64,000 nt of DNA from Henriciella sp. (GTDB lineage Bacteria; Pseudomonadota; Alphaproteobacteria; Caulobacterales; Hyphomonadaceae): contig NZ_JAPYPG010000001.1 in assembly GCF_029937755.1 (NCBI RefSeq), positions 62,001-126,000 on the forward strand, given 5' to 3'. Below the pieces are notes generated by a model that ran no database searches, was not told the origin of the DNA, and saw only the letters and a program-made list of their open reading frames with translations. Below, one piece after another: positions 8,823 through 18,716 of this stretch. Positions within the stretch are counted from its first letter, which is position 1. Each line of letters begins with the position of its first letter. A program made the translations under genes and the position numbers.

Positions 8823-9944
8823 GCTTGAAAGGGCGATCGAGCCGAAGCCGACAATCAGCGCAAGGATGATGGTGCCCACAGCGCTCATCTCGTCGAAGTA
8901 TCCCAGGCCGTAATTGTTGAAGGCCAGCGAGAAGATAAGGCTCTGCAACAGATAGGCTGTCAGTGAAGCGGTGCCGCCACGCGCCAGGAATATCTTGAGC
9001 GCGCCGTCCGGCGTTTCTGCCCACTTCGCGATCAGCCCGAGATAGCCAGCCGTCGAGAATGGGCTGAAAGCGGTGATGAAGATCATGCCCAGCATGGCAC
9101 CGCTGGACATCATTCCGCCGTCGGCATCGACAATGAACCACGCACCGATCGCGCTTCCAAAGATGCCAATCGGCAGGAAGACATGTCGGCATCGCTTCCA
9201 GAATGGCCGCGAGGGATCGGAAATGGACCCCATGCGCACCGCCGCGAGGCCGAACACAAAGAAAGCCATCGCGCCAATGCCCTGCATCAGCATTCCGAAG
9301 GTGATGACGGAACTCCACTCAGTGAAGCGCTGGGCAATGGACTGAACGAAGGTTCCGGCTCCGAATACCTCGCGCGAGGTAACGATCAGCTCGTCATTCG
9401 CTGCGATCTGCTTGCCCATCACCTCAGGCGCCATCGTCATGCCCAGGATGAAGGAACCGGATGCTAAGAGCACAACCAGGATTTGGATCACGTAGAGCCA
9501 GACGGCCCATCGGATCAGCGCCGAGGGCTCCTTGTTACGGAAGACGTAAAGCAGGCAGCCGAGAATGGCGTAGATCACCAGGATGTCGCCCTGAAACAGA
9601 AGCGCGACGTGGAGCAGGCCCAGCACGAGCAAGCCGGTGATACGCCGCCAGTAGCGCCCGGCAAAGCCGACGCCACGCCGCTCGGCGGCCTTCATCTGAT
9701 AGGCAAAGCCGACCCCGAACATGAAAGAAAACAGCGTGTACGACTTCATCAGGAAGAAGGCGTTCACGAGGAAGTACGACCATTTGTCCGCACCGCTCAG
9801 CGCCCCTTCGGCCGAGTAGCCGCCCATCATGGGGTGCGAGAACACCGCGACGTTCACGAGCGCTATACCGATCAGCGCAAAAGCCCGAGCGAGATCGGGA
9901 AAGACTTCCCGGCCCGCTTCGCGGGTTTCCGACAGATATGACAT
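8748..9944 (-). CDS. DUF418 domain integral membrane protein
   Basis: A 398-residue polytopic membrane protein starting MSYLSETREAG. Early segments DLARAFALIGIALVN and FFLMKSYTLFSFMFGVGFAY are typical of DUF418/YeiB proteins, a group of putative transporters or acyltransferase-like membrane proteins. About ten hydrophobic segments run to the C-terminus, where the DUF418 core lies (about residues 230-390). The ATG at 9944 follows GGGAGGGAG; a longer frame starting at 10076 would run into purQ and is rejected. It lies 67 bp downstream of purQ on the same strand and may be cotranscribed. Its end overlaps the GNAT gene in the opposite strand. Confidence 0.85.
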   Translation of the reverse strand: MSYLSETREAGREVFPDLARAFALIGIALVNVAVFSHPMMGGYSAEGALSGADKWSYFLVNAFFLMKSYTLFSFMFGVGFAYQMKAAERRGVGFAGRYWRRITGLLVLGLLHVALLFQGDILVIYAILGCLLYVFRNKEPSALIRWAVWLYVIQILVVLLASGSFILGMTMAPEVMGKQIAANDELIVTSREVFGAGTFVQSIAQRFTEWSSVITFGMLMQGIGAMAFFVFGLAAVRMGSISDPSRPFWKRCRHVFLPIGIFGSAIGAWFIVDADGGMMSSGAMLGMIFITAFSPFSTAGYLGLIAKWAETPDGALKIFLARGGTASLTAYLLQSLIFSLAFNNYGLGYFDEMSAVGTIILALIVGFGSIALSSLWRLVFPRGPMEFLLRRWTYLGAR

Positions 9945-10011
9945 GTGCTCCCTCCCCGAGTCAGGGATGGAAACGTAACCGAGCTTCGGGAATTGGCCTA
10001 GTGAAACGCGT

Positions 10012-10674
10012 TCAGATCGCGGCGAGCAGGCTTTCGAACATGCCGCGGCCATCATCGCCGCCTTCATGGCCGCCAATGGCGCGTTCCGGGTGCGGCATCA
10101 GGCCGAGCACGCGGCCGTTCTCCGACAGGATACCGGCAATGTCGCGGGCCGATCCATTCGGATTGCCCGCATAGCGGAAGGCCACACGGCCCTCACCTTC
10201 CAGCCTGTCGAGCGTATCCTCATCGGCGACGTAATTCCCGTCATGATGTGCGATTGGAACGGTGATCTCACCTTTGCCGGCATAGGCGCTGGTGAATGCG
10301 GAGTTGGAATGCTCGACCTTGAGCGGCTGCGGCTTGCAGACGAAATCCAGGCCTGCATTGCGCAAAAGCGCCCCCGGTAGCAGGCGCGTCTCGGTCAGGA
10401 CCTGGAAACCGTTGCATACCCCAAGCACATAGCCGCCCCGCTCGGCATGCTGCTTGAGTGCGCCAATGACCGGAGAGTTCGCCGCCATGGCACCACAGCG
10501 CAAATAATCGCCATAGGAAAAACCGCCCGGCACCATGACGAGATCGGTCCCCTCGGGGATCTCCCCATCCTTGTGCCATACCATGGCTGGCGCCTGACCC
10601 GTTATGGCTGCGAGGGCCGTCTGGGCGTCGCGATCACAATTCGAACCGGGAAAGACGATGACTGCGCTTTTCAT
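10012..10674 (-). CDS. purQ: Phosphoribosylformylglycinamidine synthase subunit PurQ
   Basis: Class I glutamine amidotransferase subunit of FGAM synthase; it supplies ammonia to PurL. It has 220 residues, normal for PurQ. The nucleophile Cys87 lies in GVCNGFQVL, the oxyanion region in VPGGFSYGD (48-56), and the catalytic His in MPHPERA near the C-terminus. It is on the same strand as purL but 5.8 kb upstream of it, with a divergent entericidin gene on the other side, so the usual purS-purQ-purL order is not kept here. A short palindrome CGCGA-TGT-TCGCG (10713-10725) sits about 40 bp upstream of the start; its role is unknown. Confidence 0.97.
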   Translation of the reverse strand: MKSAVIVFPGSNCDRDAQTALAAITGQAPAMVWHKDGEIPEGTDLVMVPGGFSYGDYLRCGAMAANSPVIGALKQHAERGGYVLGVCNGFQVLTETRLLPGALLRNAGLDFVCKPQPLKVEHSNSAFTSAYAGKGEITVPIAHHDGNYVADEDTLDRLEGEGRVAFRYAGNPNGSARDIAGILSENGRVLGLMPHPERAIGGHEGGDDGRGMFESLLAAI

Positions 10675-10801
10675 GGCGCTCCATTAGCAGGGAGTCGGGG
10701 CGTTTGGGAACACGCGATGTTCGCGCAAGCTGACCAATTTTTTTGATTGCCAAATCGTACAGTGAGCAGAATATGCGAGCTATCCGAGGAGGAGTTTGGA
10801 T

Positions 10802-10954
10802 ATGAAGAGACTGGTTCTTGTACTGGCGGCCCTGGTCGCCCTTCCGGCGCTCAGCGCCTGCAACACGATTTCCGGCATGGGCAAGGATGTGTCCGCCGCT
10901 GGCGATGTCGTCAGCGACACCGCCGATGAAACGAAGGACGAAATGTCCGACTAG
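10802..10954 (+). CDS. Entericidin A/B family lipoprotein
   Basis: A 50-residue lipoprotein. The signal MKRLVLVLAALVALPALSAC ends with lipobox LSAC at Cys20, followed by NTISGMGKDVSAAGD, the typical entericidin core, and an acidic tail. Entericidins are small outer-membrane lipoproteins first described as stress-linked toxin and antidote peptides; most alphaproteobacterial copies have no proven role. A strong RBS (GAGGAGG) lies just before the ATG. The gene is divergent from purQ and monocistronic, with a GC-rich hairpin just after it. Confidence 0.88.
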   Translation: MKRLVLVLAALVALPALSACNTISGMGKDVSAAGDVVSDTADETKDEMSD

Positions 10955-10962
10955 AAAACGGC

Positions 10963-10989
10963 CCGGGCAGTGGCAGACGCCCTGCCCGG
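10963..10989 (+). terminator. Weak terminator-like hairpin after entericidin
   Basis: CCGGGCAG (10963-10970) pairs perfectly with CTGCCCGG (10982-10989) around an 11-nt loop, 8 bp after the stop codon. No T-run follows, so it may attenuate or stabilise rather than terminate. Confidence 0.4.
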
Positions 10990-11032
10990 CCAATCTGGCC
11001 TCATGCGTCCCGCTCTGGCATAAGGAGCGGCC

Positions 11033-11971
11033 ATGAGCTTTCGCGTATCTGCCTTCTATAAATTCACGCCATTCGAACACCCGGCGGGCATTCGGCACCG
11101 GGTGGAGTCAGCCCTGCGAGCAGCAGGCGCCAAAGGAACAGTCCTCGTCGCTAGCGAGGGCCTCAATGGCACAATCGCCGCCGAAGGCACCGCCCTCGAC
11201 GAGGCGATGGCGGCGTTAACCGCCCTGCCCGGCTGCGCTGACCTCGAGTGGAAGGAAAGTCATGCCGACACCATGCCATTCTGGCGTCTCAAGGTTCGCC
11301 TCAAGCGCGAAATCGTCACCATGGGCATACCGGATACCGATCCGAACCAGCTCGTCGGCACCTATGTCGCCCCGGAAGAGTGGAACACGCTGATCAGCGA
11401 TCCCGATACGGTTCTGATCGATACGCGCAACGATTATGAGTACGCGATTGGCACGTTCGAAGGCGCCATCGATCCGGAGACCGAATCCTTCCGCGAATTT
11501 CCGGACTGGTTCCGTGACTTTCGTGACCGCCTCGAAGAGCAGGGGCGCAAGCCGAAGATCGCCATGTTCTGCACCGGCGGCATCCGCTGCGAAAAAGCGA
11601 CCAGCTTCGTGAAGTCCGAAGGCGTGAACGATGTCTATCACCTCAAGGGCGGCATCCTGAAATACCTCGAAAACGTGCCTGAACCCGAAAGCAAGTGGCG
11701 TGGCGAATGCTTCGTCTTCGACCAGCGTGTCTCTGTGGGCCATGGCCTCGAAATCGGCGAATACGAGCTCTGCCATGGCTGCAAGCGCCCCGTAAGCGAA
11801 GCCGATCGTGCGGATCCGCGTTATGAGGAAGGCATTTCCTGCCCGGCCTGCCATGGTACGCTCACCGAAGAACAGCGGGCCCGCTTTGCCGAACGCCAGA
11901 AACAGGTCGAGCTCGCCCGGCAACGGGGCGTCGCGCATATCGGACGGACCCCGGCCAAGACGGGCAAATGA
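11033..11971 (+). CDS. trhO: tRNA uridine(34) hydroxylase TrhO (rhodanese-like)
   Basis: Oxygen-dependent tRNA U34 hydroxylase of the YceA/TrhO family, acting on wobble uridine in the cytoplasm. The 312-residue product has the family order: an N-terminal domain with GTVLVASEGLNGT (35-47), a rhodanese domain with catalytic Cys180 in FCTGGIRCEKA, and a C-terminal cysteine cluster (CHGCK and CPACHG, about residues 245-285) that may bind metal. The stop overlaps the next gene by 4 bp (ATGA), suggesting translational coupling to a GST-like protein. The call is secure from motifs and length. Confidence 0.95.
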   Translation: MSFRVSAFYKFTPFEHPAGIRHRVESALRAAGAKGTVLVASEGLNGTIAAEGTALDEAMAALTALPGCADLEWKESHADTMPFWRLKVRLKREIVTMGIPDTDPNQLVGTYVAPEEWNTLISDPDTVLIDTRNDYEYAIGTFEGAIDPETESFREFPDWFRDFRDRLEEQGRKPKIAMFCTGGIRCEKATSFVKSEGVNDVYHLKGGILKYLENVPEPESKWRGECFVFDQRVSVGHGLEIGEYELCHGCKRPVSEADRADPRYEEGISCPACHGTLTEEQRARFAERQKQVELARQRGVAHIGRTPAKTGK

Positions 11972-12621
11972 GCCGGCCTGTCCTCTACTCCTTCAGGCGC
12001 TGTCCCTATGCCATGCGCGCCCGGCTCGCCATCGCTTCAGCGGGGCTGGAGTGCCATCTGCGCGAGGTTGTCCTGCGCGACAAACCGGTCGCCATGCTGG
12101 AAGCATCACCGAAGGGGACGGTACCGGTGCTGGTACTTGAGGATGGTCCAGTCATTGACGAAAGCCTCGACGTCATGCTGCACGCCTTGCGCAATCACGA
12201 TCCGGAAAACTGGCTTTCACCAGAAGAAGGGTCTCAAGAAGAAATGCTGGCGCTGATCGCGGACTGCGATGGCGGGTTCAAGCACCATCTCGACCGCTAC
12301 AAGTATGCGACACGCTATGAGGACGCCGATTTCGAGCATCACCGGCGCGAAGGCGCTGCCTTTCTCAAAAAGCTGGACGAGCGGCTGGCGACGCGCGATC
12401 AGCTCTTCGGCACACGCATATCCTTGGCAGATATGGCGATCATGCCCTTCGTGAGGCAATTCGCGAATACCGATCGGGACTGGTTCGATGCCCAGCCCTT
12501 GCCGAACCTGCACCGCTGGCTGCGCGGGCATCTCGAAAGCGTCCGCTTCAAGAGCGTTATGCCGAAATTCCCTCAATGGAAGCCGGGCGATGAGGAGCCG
12601 GTCTTTCCGGCTGCCGCTTAA
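11968..12621 (+). CDS. Glutathione S-transferase family protein
   Basis: A 217-residue cytoplasmic protein with a thioredoxin-fold N-terminal domain (residues 1-80) containing [10 protein letters not shown], Cys12 being the likely thiol site, the cis-Pro segment GTVPVL and the ESLDVM glutathione-binding motif. An all-helical C-terminal domain follows. The Cys in place of Ser or Tyr points to omega- or glutaredoxin-like reductive activity rather than classical conjugation. Its ATG overlaps the trhO stop, so the two are cotranscribed. The 3' end overlaps alaS by 4 bp tail to tail. The substrate is unknown. Confidence 0.88.
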   Translation: MSRPVLYSFRRCPYAMRARLAIASAGLECHLREVVLRDKPVAMLEASPKGTVPVLVLEDGPVIDESLDVMLHALRNHDPENWLSPEEGSQEEMLALIADCDGGFKHHLDRYKYATRYEDADFEHHRREGAAFLKKLDERLATRDQLFGTRISLADMAIMPFVRQFANTDRDWFDAQPLPNLHRWLRGHLESVRFKSVMPKFPQWKPGDEEPVFPAAA

Positions 12622-15269
12622 CCCGCAAGCGCCTTGCGAACGGCTTCGAGCGCGGCTTCGGCCTTGCTGCCATCCGGACCGCCCGCCTGCGCCATGTCCG
12701 GCCGGCCACCGCCGCCCTTACCACCGACTTCAGCAGCCGCAACGCGAACGAGGTCGACCGCCGATACCTTGTCGATGAGGTCCTCGGTGACACCAACGGC
12801 AACCGCAGCCTTTCCTTCATTGACGCCAATGAACACGGCAATGCCTGAGCCCAGCTTCGCTTTCGCTTCATCCACCAGGCCGCGAAGATCCTTGCCGCCG
12901 ACACCGTCAGCGACGCGCGCGATGAGCTTGTAGCCGCCAATCTCTTCTGGTCCGCTTGGGGCAGACGTTCCGCCGCCGCCCATGGCCAGCTTTCGCTTGG
13001 CATCAGTAAGGTCACGTTCCAGCGTGCGGCGCTCATCATTGAGCTGGGCAACCTTCCGGCCGACATCCTTGAGCGGCACCTTGAGCTGGTCTGCCAGGTC
13101 GAGCGCAACCTGCGCACGCGCCTTCAGGAAGTCGAGTGCTTCAGCGCCTGTTGCTGCCTCGATCCGGCGAACGCCCGCCGAGACACCGCCTTCCGAGGTG
13201 ATCACGAAAGCTGCAATGTCGCCTGTGCGGGCCACGTGCGTTCCGCCGCAGAGCTCGACTGAATAAGGCCGGGCCTCGTCTTCGAGCGGCTGGCCCATGG
13301 AAAGAACGCGGACCTCGTCGCCATACTTCTCGCCAAAGAGCGCGAGGGCTCCGGCTTCGATGGCCTTGTCGGGCGCCATCACTTCGATGCGCGCCTCGTC
13401 ATTCTGGCGGATGACCTCGTTGACCTGGTCCTCAATCGCCTCAAGTTCCGCCGCCGTAACAGGGGCGCCGTGAGAGAAATCGAAGCGCAGCCGGTCTTCC
13501 TCGACGAGCGAGCCTTTCTGTGTGACGTGCGGCCCCAGAACACTCCGGAGGGCAGCGTGCAGGAGATGCGTGGCCGAATGGTTGGCGCGGATGCGCTGGC
13601 GGCGCTGATAGGAGGCCTGCAGTGTGGCCTTGTCACCGAGCGACACCGCACCATCAGTCAGTTCACCAATATGGACATGCAGGTCCCCGGCACGTTTCTG
13701 GACGTCACGAACGATGAAGCGCGCGCCGTTCTCAAAGTGGATTTCACCATGATCCCCGGCCTGGCCGCCGCTTTCGGCGTAAAACGGCGTGCGATCAAAG
13801 ACGAGTTCGCACTCGCCGCCTTCGCAGCGCTCTGTCATTTCACCGTCAGCGATGATCGCCTTCAGGATGCCCCGGTCTTCGGTGCCTGCATAGCCAAGGA
13901 ACTCGGTCGCCCCGGACATGTCTCGCACGCGGAACCAGACGGCTTCGGATGCCTTGTCGCCGGAACCGGACCAGGCCTGACGCGCGGTTTTCTTCTGTTC
14001 GGCCATGGCATCATCAAAGCCCTTCTGGTCGACGCCCATGCCACGGCCGCGCAGGATGTCCTGCGTGAGGTCCAGCGGGAACCCATAGGTGTCGTAGAGC
14101 TTGAAGGCTGTTTCGCCCGGCAATTCGGCGCCTTTGCCCATGCCATCAGTGGCATCCTCCAGCAGGGCGAGGCCGCGTCCAAGTGTCCGCTGGAAGCGGG
14201 CCTCTTCCTGCTCAAGCGAGGCCTCAATGGCCGGCCGCGCGCGATTAAGCTCCGGGTAGGCTTCGCCCATTTCATCCGCCAGCGTCCCGACCAACTTGTA
14301 CATGGCCGGTTCACGCGCGCCGAGAAGATGGCCATGGCGCATTGCCCGGCGCATGATCCGGCGAAGCACATAACCGCGGCCTTCGTTTGAAGGCGTCACG
14401 CCATCGGCGATCAGGAAGGCAGAGGTACGAAGATGGTCTGCGATCACGCGGAAGGAGGCGAGATGATCGCCCTTCGCTTTCACCTTGTAGACGTCCTCCT
14501 CTGCCGCAATCAGATTGAGGAAGAGATCGGTCTCGTAATTGTTATGCTTACCCTGGAGGACGGCAGCCATACGCTCGAGGCCCATACCCGTATCGATGGA
14601 TGGTTTGGGCAGGTTGCTACGCGTTCCGTCGGCATGCTGCTCATACTGCATGAAGACGAGGTTCCAGATCTCGATGAAGCGGTCACCATCCTCGTCCGGA
14701 GATCCGGGTGGGCCGCCCGGCACATCCGGGCCATGATCAAAGAAGATTTCAGAACACGGGCCGCACGGGCCGGTGTCACCCATGGACCAGAAATTATCCG
14801 ACGTCGAAATGCGGATGATGCGGTCATCGGGAAGACCGGCCACCTTTTTCCAGATTGAAGCGGCTTCTTCATCCTCGGAATAGACGGTCACCAGGAGACG
14901 ATCCTTCGCCAGGCCGAAATCCTTCGTGATCAACTGCCAGGCAAAATCGATGGCGTCGTTCTTGAAATAGTCGCCGAACGAAAAATTGCCGAGCATCTCG
15001 AAGAAGGTGTGGTGGCGTGCCGTATAGCCGACATTGTCGAGGTCATTGTGCTTGCCGCCGGCCCGCACGCATTTCTGCGAGCTGGTCGCACGGGGCGCGA
15101 ACGGTGTCTCGGCCCCGGTGAAGATATTCTTGAACGGCACCATGCCGGCGTTGACGAAGAGCAGGGTCGGATCATTGTCCGGCACCAGCGGCGCGGAGGC
15201 CTTGCGCGCATGGCCCTTGCCTTCAAAGAAGGAGAGGAAGGTTTCGCGAAGGTCGTTGACGCTTGTCAT
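12618..15269 (-). CDS. alaS: Alanyl-tRNA synthetase
   Basis: Class II aminoacyl-tRNA synthetase charging tRNA-Ala, 883 residues, full length. It begins [20 protein letters not shown], the standard family start, with the catalytic domain to about residue 450, then the editing domain with the zinc/His motif [11 protein letters not shown] (near residue 570) and CGGTHV (near residue 670), and the C-terminal oligomerisation (C-Ala) domain with a coiled coil and Gly-rich GGGG segments. It lies downstream of recA on the same strand, 153 bp away, an arrangement common in alphaproteobacteria. Confidence 0.98.
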   Translation of the reverse strand: MTSVNDLRETFLSFFEGKGHARKASAPLVPDNDPTLLFVNAGMVPFKNIFTGAETPFAPRATSSQKCVRAGGKHNDLDNVGYTARHHTFFEMLGNFSFGDYFKNDAIDFAWQLITKDFGLAKDRLLVTVYSEDEEAASIWKKVAGLPDDRIIRISTSDNFWSMGDTGPCGPCSEIFFDHGPDVPGGPPGSPDEDGDRFIEIWNLVFMQYEQHADGTRSNLPKPSIDTGMGLERMAAVLQGKHNNYETDLFLNLIAAEEDVYKVKAKGDHLASFRVIADHLRTSAFLIADGVTPSNEGRGYVLRRIMRRAMRHGHLLGAREPAMYKLVGTLADEMGEAYPELNRARPAIEASLEQEEARFQRTLGRGLALLEDATDGMGKGAELPGETAFKLYDTYGFPLDLTQDILRGRGMGVDQKGFDDAMAEQKKTARQAWSGSGDKASEAVWFRVRDMSGATEFLGYAGTEDRGILKAIIADGEMTERCEGGECELVFDRTPFYAESGGQAGDHGEIHFENGARFIVRDVQKRAGDLHVHIGELTDGAVSLGDKATLQASYQRRQRIRANHSATHLLHAALRSVLGPHVTQKGSLVEEDRLRFDFSHGAPVTAAELEAIEDQVNEVIRQNDEARIEVMAPDKAIEAGALALFGEKYGDEVRVLSMGQPLEDEARPYSVELCGGTHVARTGDIAAFVITSEGGVSAGVRRIEAATGAEALDFLKARAQVALDLADQLKVPLKDVGRKVAQLNDERRTLERDLTDAKRKLAMGGGGTSAPSGPEEIGGYKLIARVADGVGGKDLRGLVDEAKAKLGSGIAVFIGVNEGKAAVAVGVTEDLIDKVSAVDLVRVAAAEVGGKGGGGRPDMAQAGGPDGSKAEAALEAVRKALAG

Positions 15270-15359
15270 CTTTATACCGTCTCTGGCAGTTGCCTGATCA
15301 TAACGGGCGCTGCCGGAAAGCCAGCAAACGCCCGATCCTGCATGCGATATAAAGAGTCA

Positions 15360-15393
15360 CCTGCGGCACGCCAAGCGTCTGGCCCGCCGCAGG
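15360..15393 (-). terminator. Possible terminator or attenuator between recA and alaS
   Basis: CCTGCGGC (15360-15367) and GCCGCAGG (15386-15393) form a perfect 8-bp stem with an 18-nt loop, 30 bp after the recA stop on the minus strand. The minus-strand bases that follow are only modestly T-rich (TGACTCTTTAT), so partial readthrough into alaS is plausible. Confidence 0.45.
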
Positions 15394-15422
15394 CCGTGTT
15401 CAACTGCAATTGGGCGACGAAC

Positions 15423-16523
15423 TCAGCCGGTTTCGGCTTCACCGGCTTCGCCGGCCTCCCCGTCACCATCGTCGCCTTCTTCATTCAGCAGGACATCGGA
15501 AAGAAGGCCCGACTGCTTGCGGATGGCGGCTTCGATCTCGTTGGCGATATCGGGATTGTCCTTCAGGAACTGGCGGGTCTTCTCGCGGCCCTGCCCAATC
15601 CGGTCTTCCTTGTAGGAGTACCAGGACCCGGACTTCTCGACGACTTCACATTTCACGCCGAGGTCAATGAGCTCACCGGTCTTGGAGATACCTTCGCCAT
15701 AGATGATGTCGAACTCAACCTGCCGGAAAGGCGGGGCCACCTTGTTCTTGACAACCTTCACCCGGGTCTGGTTGCCGATCACCTCGTCGCGGTCCTTGAT
15801 CGCGCCGATACGGCGAATGTCGAGACGGACCGAAGAATAGAATTTCAGGGCATTGCCGCCGGTGGTCGTTTCCGGGCTGCCAAACATCACGCCGATCTTC
15901 ATGCGGATCTGGTTGATGAAGATCACCATGCATTTCGACTTGGAGATCGAGCCTGTCAGCTTGCGCAGGGCCTGGCTCATCAGGCGGGCCTGGAGGCCTG
16001 GCAGCTGGTCGCCCATCTCGCCTTCGATCTCGGCACGCGGCGTCAGGGCGGCGACAGAATCGATAACCAGGAGATCAACAGCGCCCGACCGAACAAGCGT
16101 ATCGGCGATCTCCAGCGCCTGTTCGCCGGTATCGGGCTGCGAGACCAGAAGGTCATCCAGATCCACACCGAGCTTGTGCGCATAGCTTGGATCGAGAGCA
16201 TGTTCGGCATCCACGAAAGCGCAGACACCGCCATTCTTCTGGGCTTCGGCCACCGCATGAAGCGACAGCGTCGTCTTGCCCGAGCTTTCCGGACCGAAGA
16301 TTTCGATGATCCGCCCCTTGGGCAGGCCGCCAATGCCAAGCGCGATGTCGAGCCCGAGCGAGCCGGTCGAGACCGCCTCAATGTCGGAGACCTTCTTGTC
16401 GCCGAGCCGCATCACGGACCCCTTGCCGAAGGACCGTTCGATATTCGAGAGCGCCGTTTCGAGTGCTTTCTGCTTGTCCACGCCGGATTCCTTGTCCACG
16501 AGTTGCAATGCGGGTTTGGCCAT
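15423..16523 (-). CDS. recA: Recombinase A
   Basis: ATP-dependent strand-exchange protein for homologous recombination and SOS co-protease activity. The 366-residue product begins [13 protein letters not shown] and carries Walker A GPESSGKT at 77-84, Walker B LLVIDS, and the loop regions typical of RecA. The start at 16523 is chosen because homology begins there; the frame stays open upstream to 16811 but that extension has no RecA similarity. GGAGAC precedes the ATG. LexA-type half sites are found about 80-100 bp upstream, consistent with SOS control. Confidence 0.98.
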   Translation of the reverse strand: MAKPALQLVDKESGVDKQKALETALSNIERSFGKGSVMRLGDKKVSDIEAVSTGSLGLDIALGIGGLPKGRIIEIFGPESSGKTTLSLHAVAEAQKNGGVCAFVDAEHALDPSYAHKLGVDLDDLLVSQPDTGEQALEIADTLVRSGAVDLLVIDSVAALTPRAEIEGEMGDQLPGLQARLMSQALRKLTGSISKSKCMVIFINQIRMKIGVMFGSPETTTGGNALKFYSSVRLDIRRIGAIKDRDEVIGNQTRVKVVKNKVAPPFRQVEFDIIYGEGISKTGELIDLGVKCEVVEKSGSWYSYKEDRIGQGREKTRQFLKDNPDIANEIEAAIRKQSGLLSDVLLNEEGDDGDGEAGEAGEAETG

Positions 16524-16602
16524 GAGTCGTCTCCTTAGGTCCATATCTGACCCTGCAATGCAAGGCCGGCGTTTCGTCTGAAGGAGGCGGTGTACCACAA
16601 AT

Positions 16603-16625
16603 GTTCTGCAGAACAAAACAAAAAC
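16603..16625 (-). promoter_or_regulatory. Candidate LexA/SOS operator of recA
   Basis: On the plus strand a perfect palindrome GTTCTGCAGAAC (16603-16614) overlaps GAAC-N7-AAAC (16611-16625), one base away from the alphaproteobacterial LexA direct repeat GAAC-N7-GAAC (GTTC-N7-GTTC). It lies 80-100 bp upstream of the recA start. That recA is SOS-controlled in this group is established; that this exact site is used is inference. Confidence 0.55.
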
Positions 16626-16704
16626 TTCGGGTCTCAGACCACAGCTTGCGGCGGAGCCTGCAACCGGCCTAGACTCGCTGCTGGGCCGAAGGCAAGGATC
16701 AGGC

Positions 16705-17463
16705 ATGAAAGCGCTCGCCATCATACCGATTGTCACCCTTGCAGCTGGCATGATTACCATTTTGCCGGTCCAGGCCCAGGATGCCTCACAGACCGAAACC
16801 CCACCGACCACGCTTCCCTTCGAACCGACCGTGGAGTCGGCGCCGCCGGCGCGGCCGAGTTATCCGGACCGGACGCCGCAGCCTGAGCCTGAACCGCCCG
16901 ACACGCTCTGCACGGCGATCGGCCCGATCGTTCGCGCAGGTGTCGTTGCGAGCCGCTTCGCCATGCTATCGCCCTCGACCGCGCAAGGCGGTGTTATAGG
17001 CATGTTCGAAGCCGGTGAGGGGCTGGGTGAAGTCGGTGCCGAAACCTGTACTGTCGTGATCCCTGCCGCCAACGAAGCGACCGCCGATTCGCCCTACAAT
17101 CAGGTCACCTGCCCGCTCGAAATGGTGCATGGCGACGTCCCCTTCCTCAATGATCTCCGTCAGAGACGCGAGGAAGTGGCCACACGGATCGGAGAATGTC
17201 CGCCCATCTCGCGATGGACGGGCGAAGCGCCACCGGAATCGCCGTTCACAGAAGCCGAGATTGTCGAGGATCATGTGTTCAGCCACCCTGATGTAGCCGT
17301 CGAGATCGTACTGCGTGCGAAACACCGGAAACGTGTGGGCGACTGGCCCCTCGACTATGTCCGCTCGCTTGCGCTGATCTTCCGCACGCCCAATCCCGAC
17401 AGACCCGAACCGGAAGCGGAGCCGGACCCGGGACCGGATGCCTCAGGCGGAACACTTCCCTGA
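16705..17463 (+). CDS. Secreted proline-rich protein of unknown function
   Basis: A 252-residue product with a Sec signal peptide ([17 protein letters not shown] then VQAQ, cleavage near residue 25) and a Pro/Glu-rich linker at residues 27-68. A folded region from about residue 69 carries four Cys (CTAIG, ETCTV, VTCPL, GECPP), and a second Pro/Glu/Asp-rich tail ends the protein. The cysteine pattern suggests disulfides in the periplasm. I cannot assign a family with confidence. It is divergent from recA and has an AAGGA ribosome site. The DUF2093-M23 pair follows 46 bp downstream on the same strand. Confidence 0.7.
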   Translation: MKALAIIPIVTLAAGMITILPVQAQDASQTETPPTTLPFEPTVESAPPARPSYPDRTPQPEPEPPDTLCTAIGPIVRAGVVASRFAMLSPSTAQGGVIGMFEAGEGLGEVGAETCTVVIPAANEATADSPYNQVTCPLEMVHGDVPFLNDLRQRREEVATRIGECPPISRWTGEAPPESPFTEAEIVEDHVFSHPDVAVEIVLRAKHRKRVGDWPLDYVRSLALIFRTPNPDRPEPEAEPDPGPDASGGTLP

Positions 17464-17508
17464 TCAGGCCCTCTTCCATTAGCGGGAAATTGCCCCCAGT
17501 ATAAGCGG

Positions 17509-17724
17509 ATGCTGACACGTACCGGAAAGCCCTCAGGCGAGGCAAAGCTTCGCTATCTTGATGCCGATCTCGATGTGATCGAGCCCGGAGACTATGTGAC
17601 CTGCGCGGTCACCGGCCGGAAGATACCGGTTCAGGCCCTGCGCTACTGGAGCGTTGACCTGCAGGAACCCTATTTCGATGCAGCCGCGGCTGCCAGCCGG
17701 ATGGTGCCCGGGAAACAGGGATGA
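17509..17724 (+). CDS. DUF2093 domain protein
   Basis: A 71-residue cytoplasmic protein with the conserved DUF2093 core: AKLRYLDADLDVIEPGDYV, then CAVTGRKIPVQALRYWSVD and a QEPYFDA end. The family is found mainly in alphaproteobacteria and its function is unknown. The single Cys in CAVTG and the GRxIP motif recall a zinc-ribbon-like fragment, but only one Cys is present. The stop overlaps the start of the M23 peptidase gene by 4 bp (ATGA), indicating translational coupling and perhaps a joint role in the envelope. Confidence 0.85.
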   Translation: MLTRTGKPSGEAKLRYLDADLDVIEPGDYVTCAVTGRKIPVQALRYWSVDLQEPYFDAAAAASRMVPGKQG

Positions 17725-18626
17725 TCCTCATGCGCGCGCTGCTCCTGGCGGTCGCTTTCCTTCCGCCTGCCGCACTGCAGACGGCCGCCGACAATCACAC
17801 GCCACAAAGCCTCTCCTGCGCCGGCATCGCCAAGCAGAGCGGCCTGCTGCGCTGCCATGCTGCGCCCGACATGGAGATCGAAGTCTCGGGCCCGGACGGC
17901 GAAACACGTCGCACCGTGAAGACAAACCAGTTCGGTCGCGTGCTGATCGGGCTGCAGCAGAAAGAGCCCTCAAAGTTGCAGCTCACGCCTGTCGACAGCG
18001 TGATCCGACCGATCACCATGACGATTGCGCCGCGACATGACGATTTCCGGCTGATCAAGGGCTTCAATTGCGACAAGGTCGATGCGCGCACCGAGTCCCA
18101 GAAACAGCATGCCGCCGAAAGCTGGGTGAAGAAACAGGAGGCCTTTGCGAGCTTTCATGCCGGCCCCGGCGTGACGCAAGGCTTCATCCGTCCGGTCGAA
18201 GGCCCCGCTTCTTCGCCGTTCGGGCCGACGCGGAAATATGTTGGCACGGGTGCCAATGGCGAGCCCTGCGAGAAGATCTCGGTCCATGAGGGCTACGACT
18301 TTGCCGTCCCCACCGGGACACCGGTCACCGCACCGGCAGGCGGCATGGTGATCCTGGCCGACGAGGATCTCTACTATGAAGGCGGGACCGTCTTCCTCGA
18401 CCATGGCGACGGGCTGGTTTCAGTCTTCCTGCATCTCTCCGACGTCAGCGTGAAAGAGGGCCATGTCATCCCGCAGGGCGAGAAGCTGGGCGAGACCGGC
18501 AATACTGGCCGAACGACAGGCCCGCACCTGCACTGGGCGGTGAAGTGGCGCAATCCGGCCGATGAGGAACGCGAGGGCGACTTCTATATCGACCCTGCCT
18601 TGTTGCTCGATCTCGAACCGCGCTAG
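17721..18626 (+). CDS. M23 family metallopeptidase (LytM type)
   Basis: Zinc endopeptidase likely to cut peptidoglycan cross-links in the periplasm. The 301-residue protein has a signal peptide at the N-terminus. The LytM domain spans about residues 155-290 and keeps the metal and catalytic residues: His189 and Asp193 in HEGYDF, and His269 and His271 in HLHWAVK. All key residues are present, so it should be active. The first 150 residues are an unassigned domain. Translation starts at the ATG overlapping the DUF2093 stop; an internal ATG at 17730 is also possible. Confidence 0.92.
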   Translation: MILMRALLLAVAFLPPAALQTAADNHTPQSLSCAGIAKQSGLLRCHAAPDMEIEVSGPDGETRRTVKTNQFGRVLIGLQQKEPSKLQLTPVDSVIRPITMTIAPRHDDFRLIKGFNCDKVDARTESQKQHAAESWVKKQEAFASFHAGPGVTQGFIRPVEGPASSPFGPTRKYVGTGANGEPCEKISVHEGYDFAVPTGTPVTAPAGGMVILADEDLYYEGGTVFLDHGDGLVSVFLHLSDVSVKEGHVIPQGEKLGETGNTGRTTGPHLHWAVKWRNPADEEREGDFYIDPALLLDLEPR

Positions 18627-18716
18627 GGACGCTGACCGTTTCGCGGCTTGCGCTATCTGCAGGCTGCGGCAAACTCCCCGCAGGCCGGAATGACCGGTCG
18701 AGGGAGGATACCAACA

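Noticed and set aside
15009-16538. Long plus-strand frame of 509 codons opposite alaS and recA
   Set aside because: It is antisense to the complete recA gene and the alaS start, with no RBS or family resemblance; long antisense frames are expected in high-GC DNA.
16524-16811. N-terminal extension of recA to 16811
   Set aside because: Similarity to RecA begins at MAKPALQL (16523), and the extension would cover the LexA-type site and promoter.
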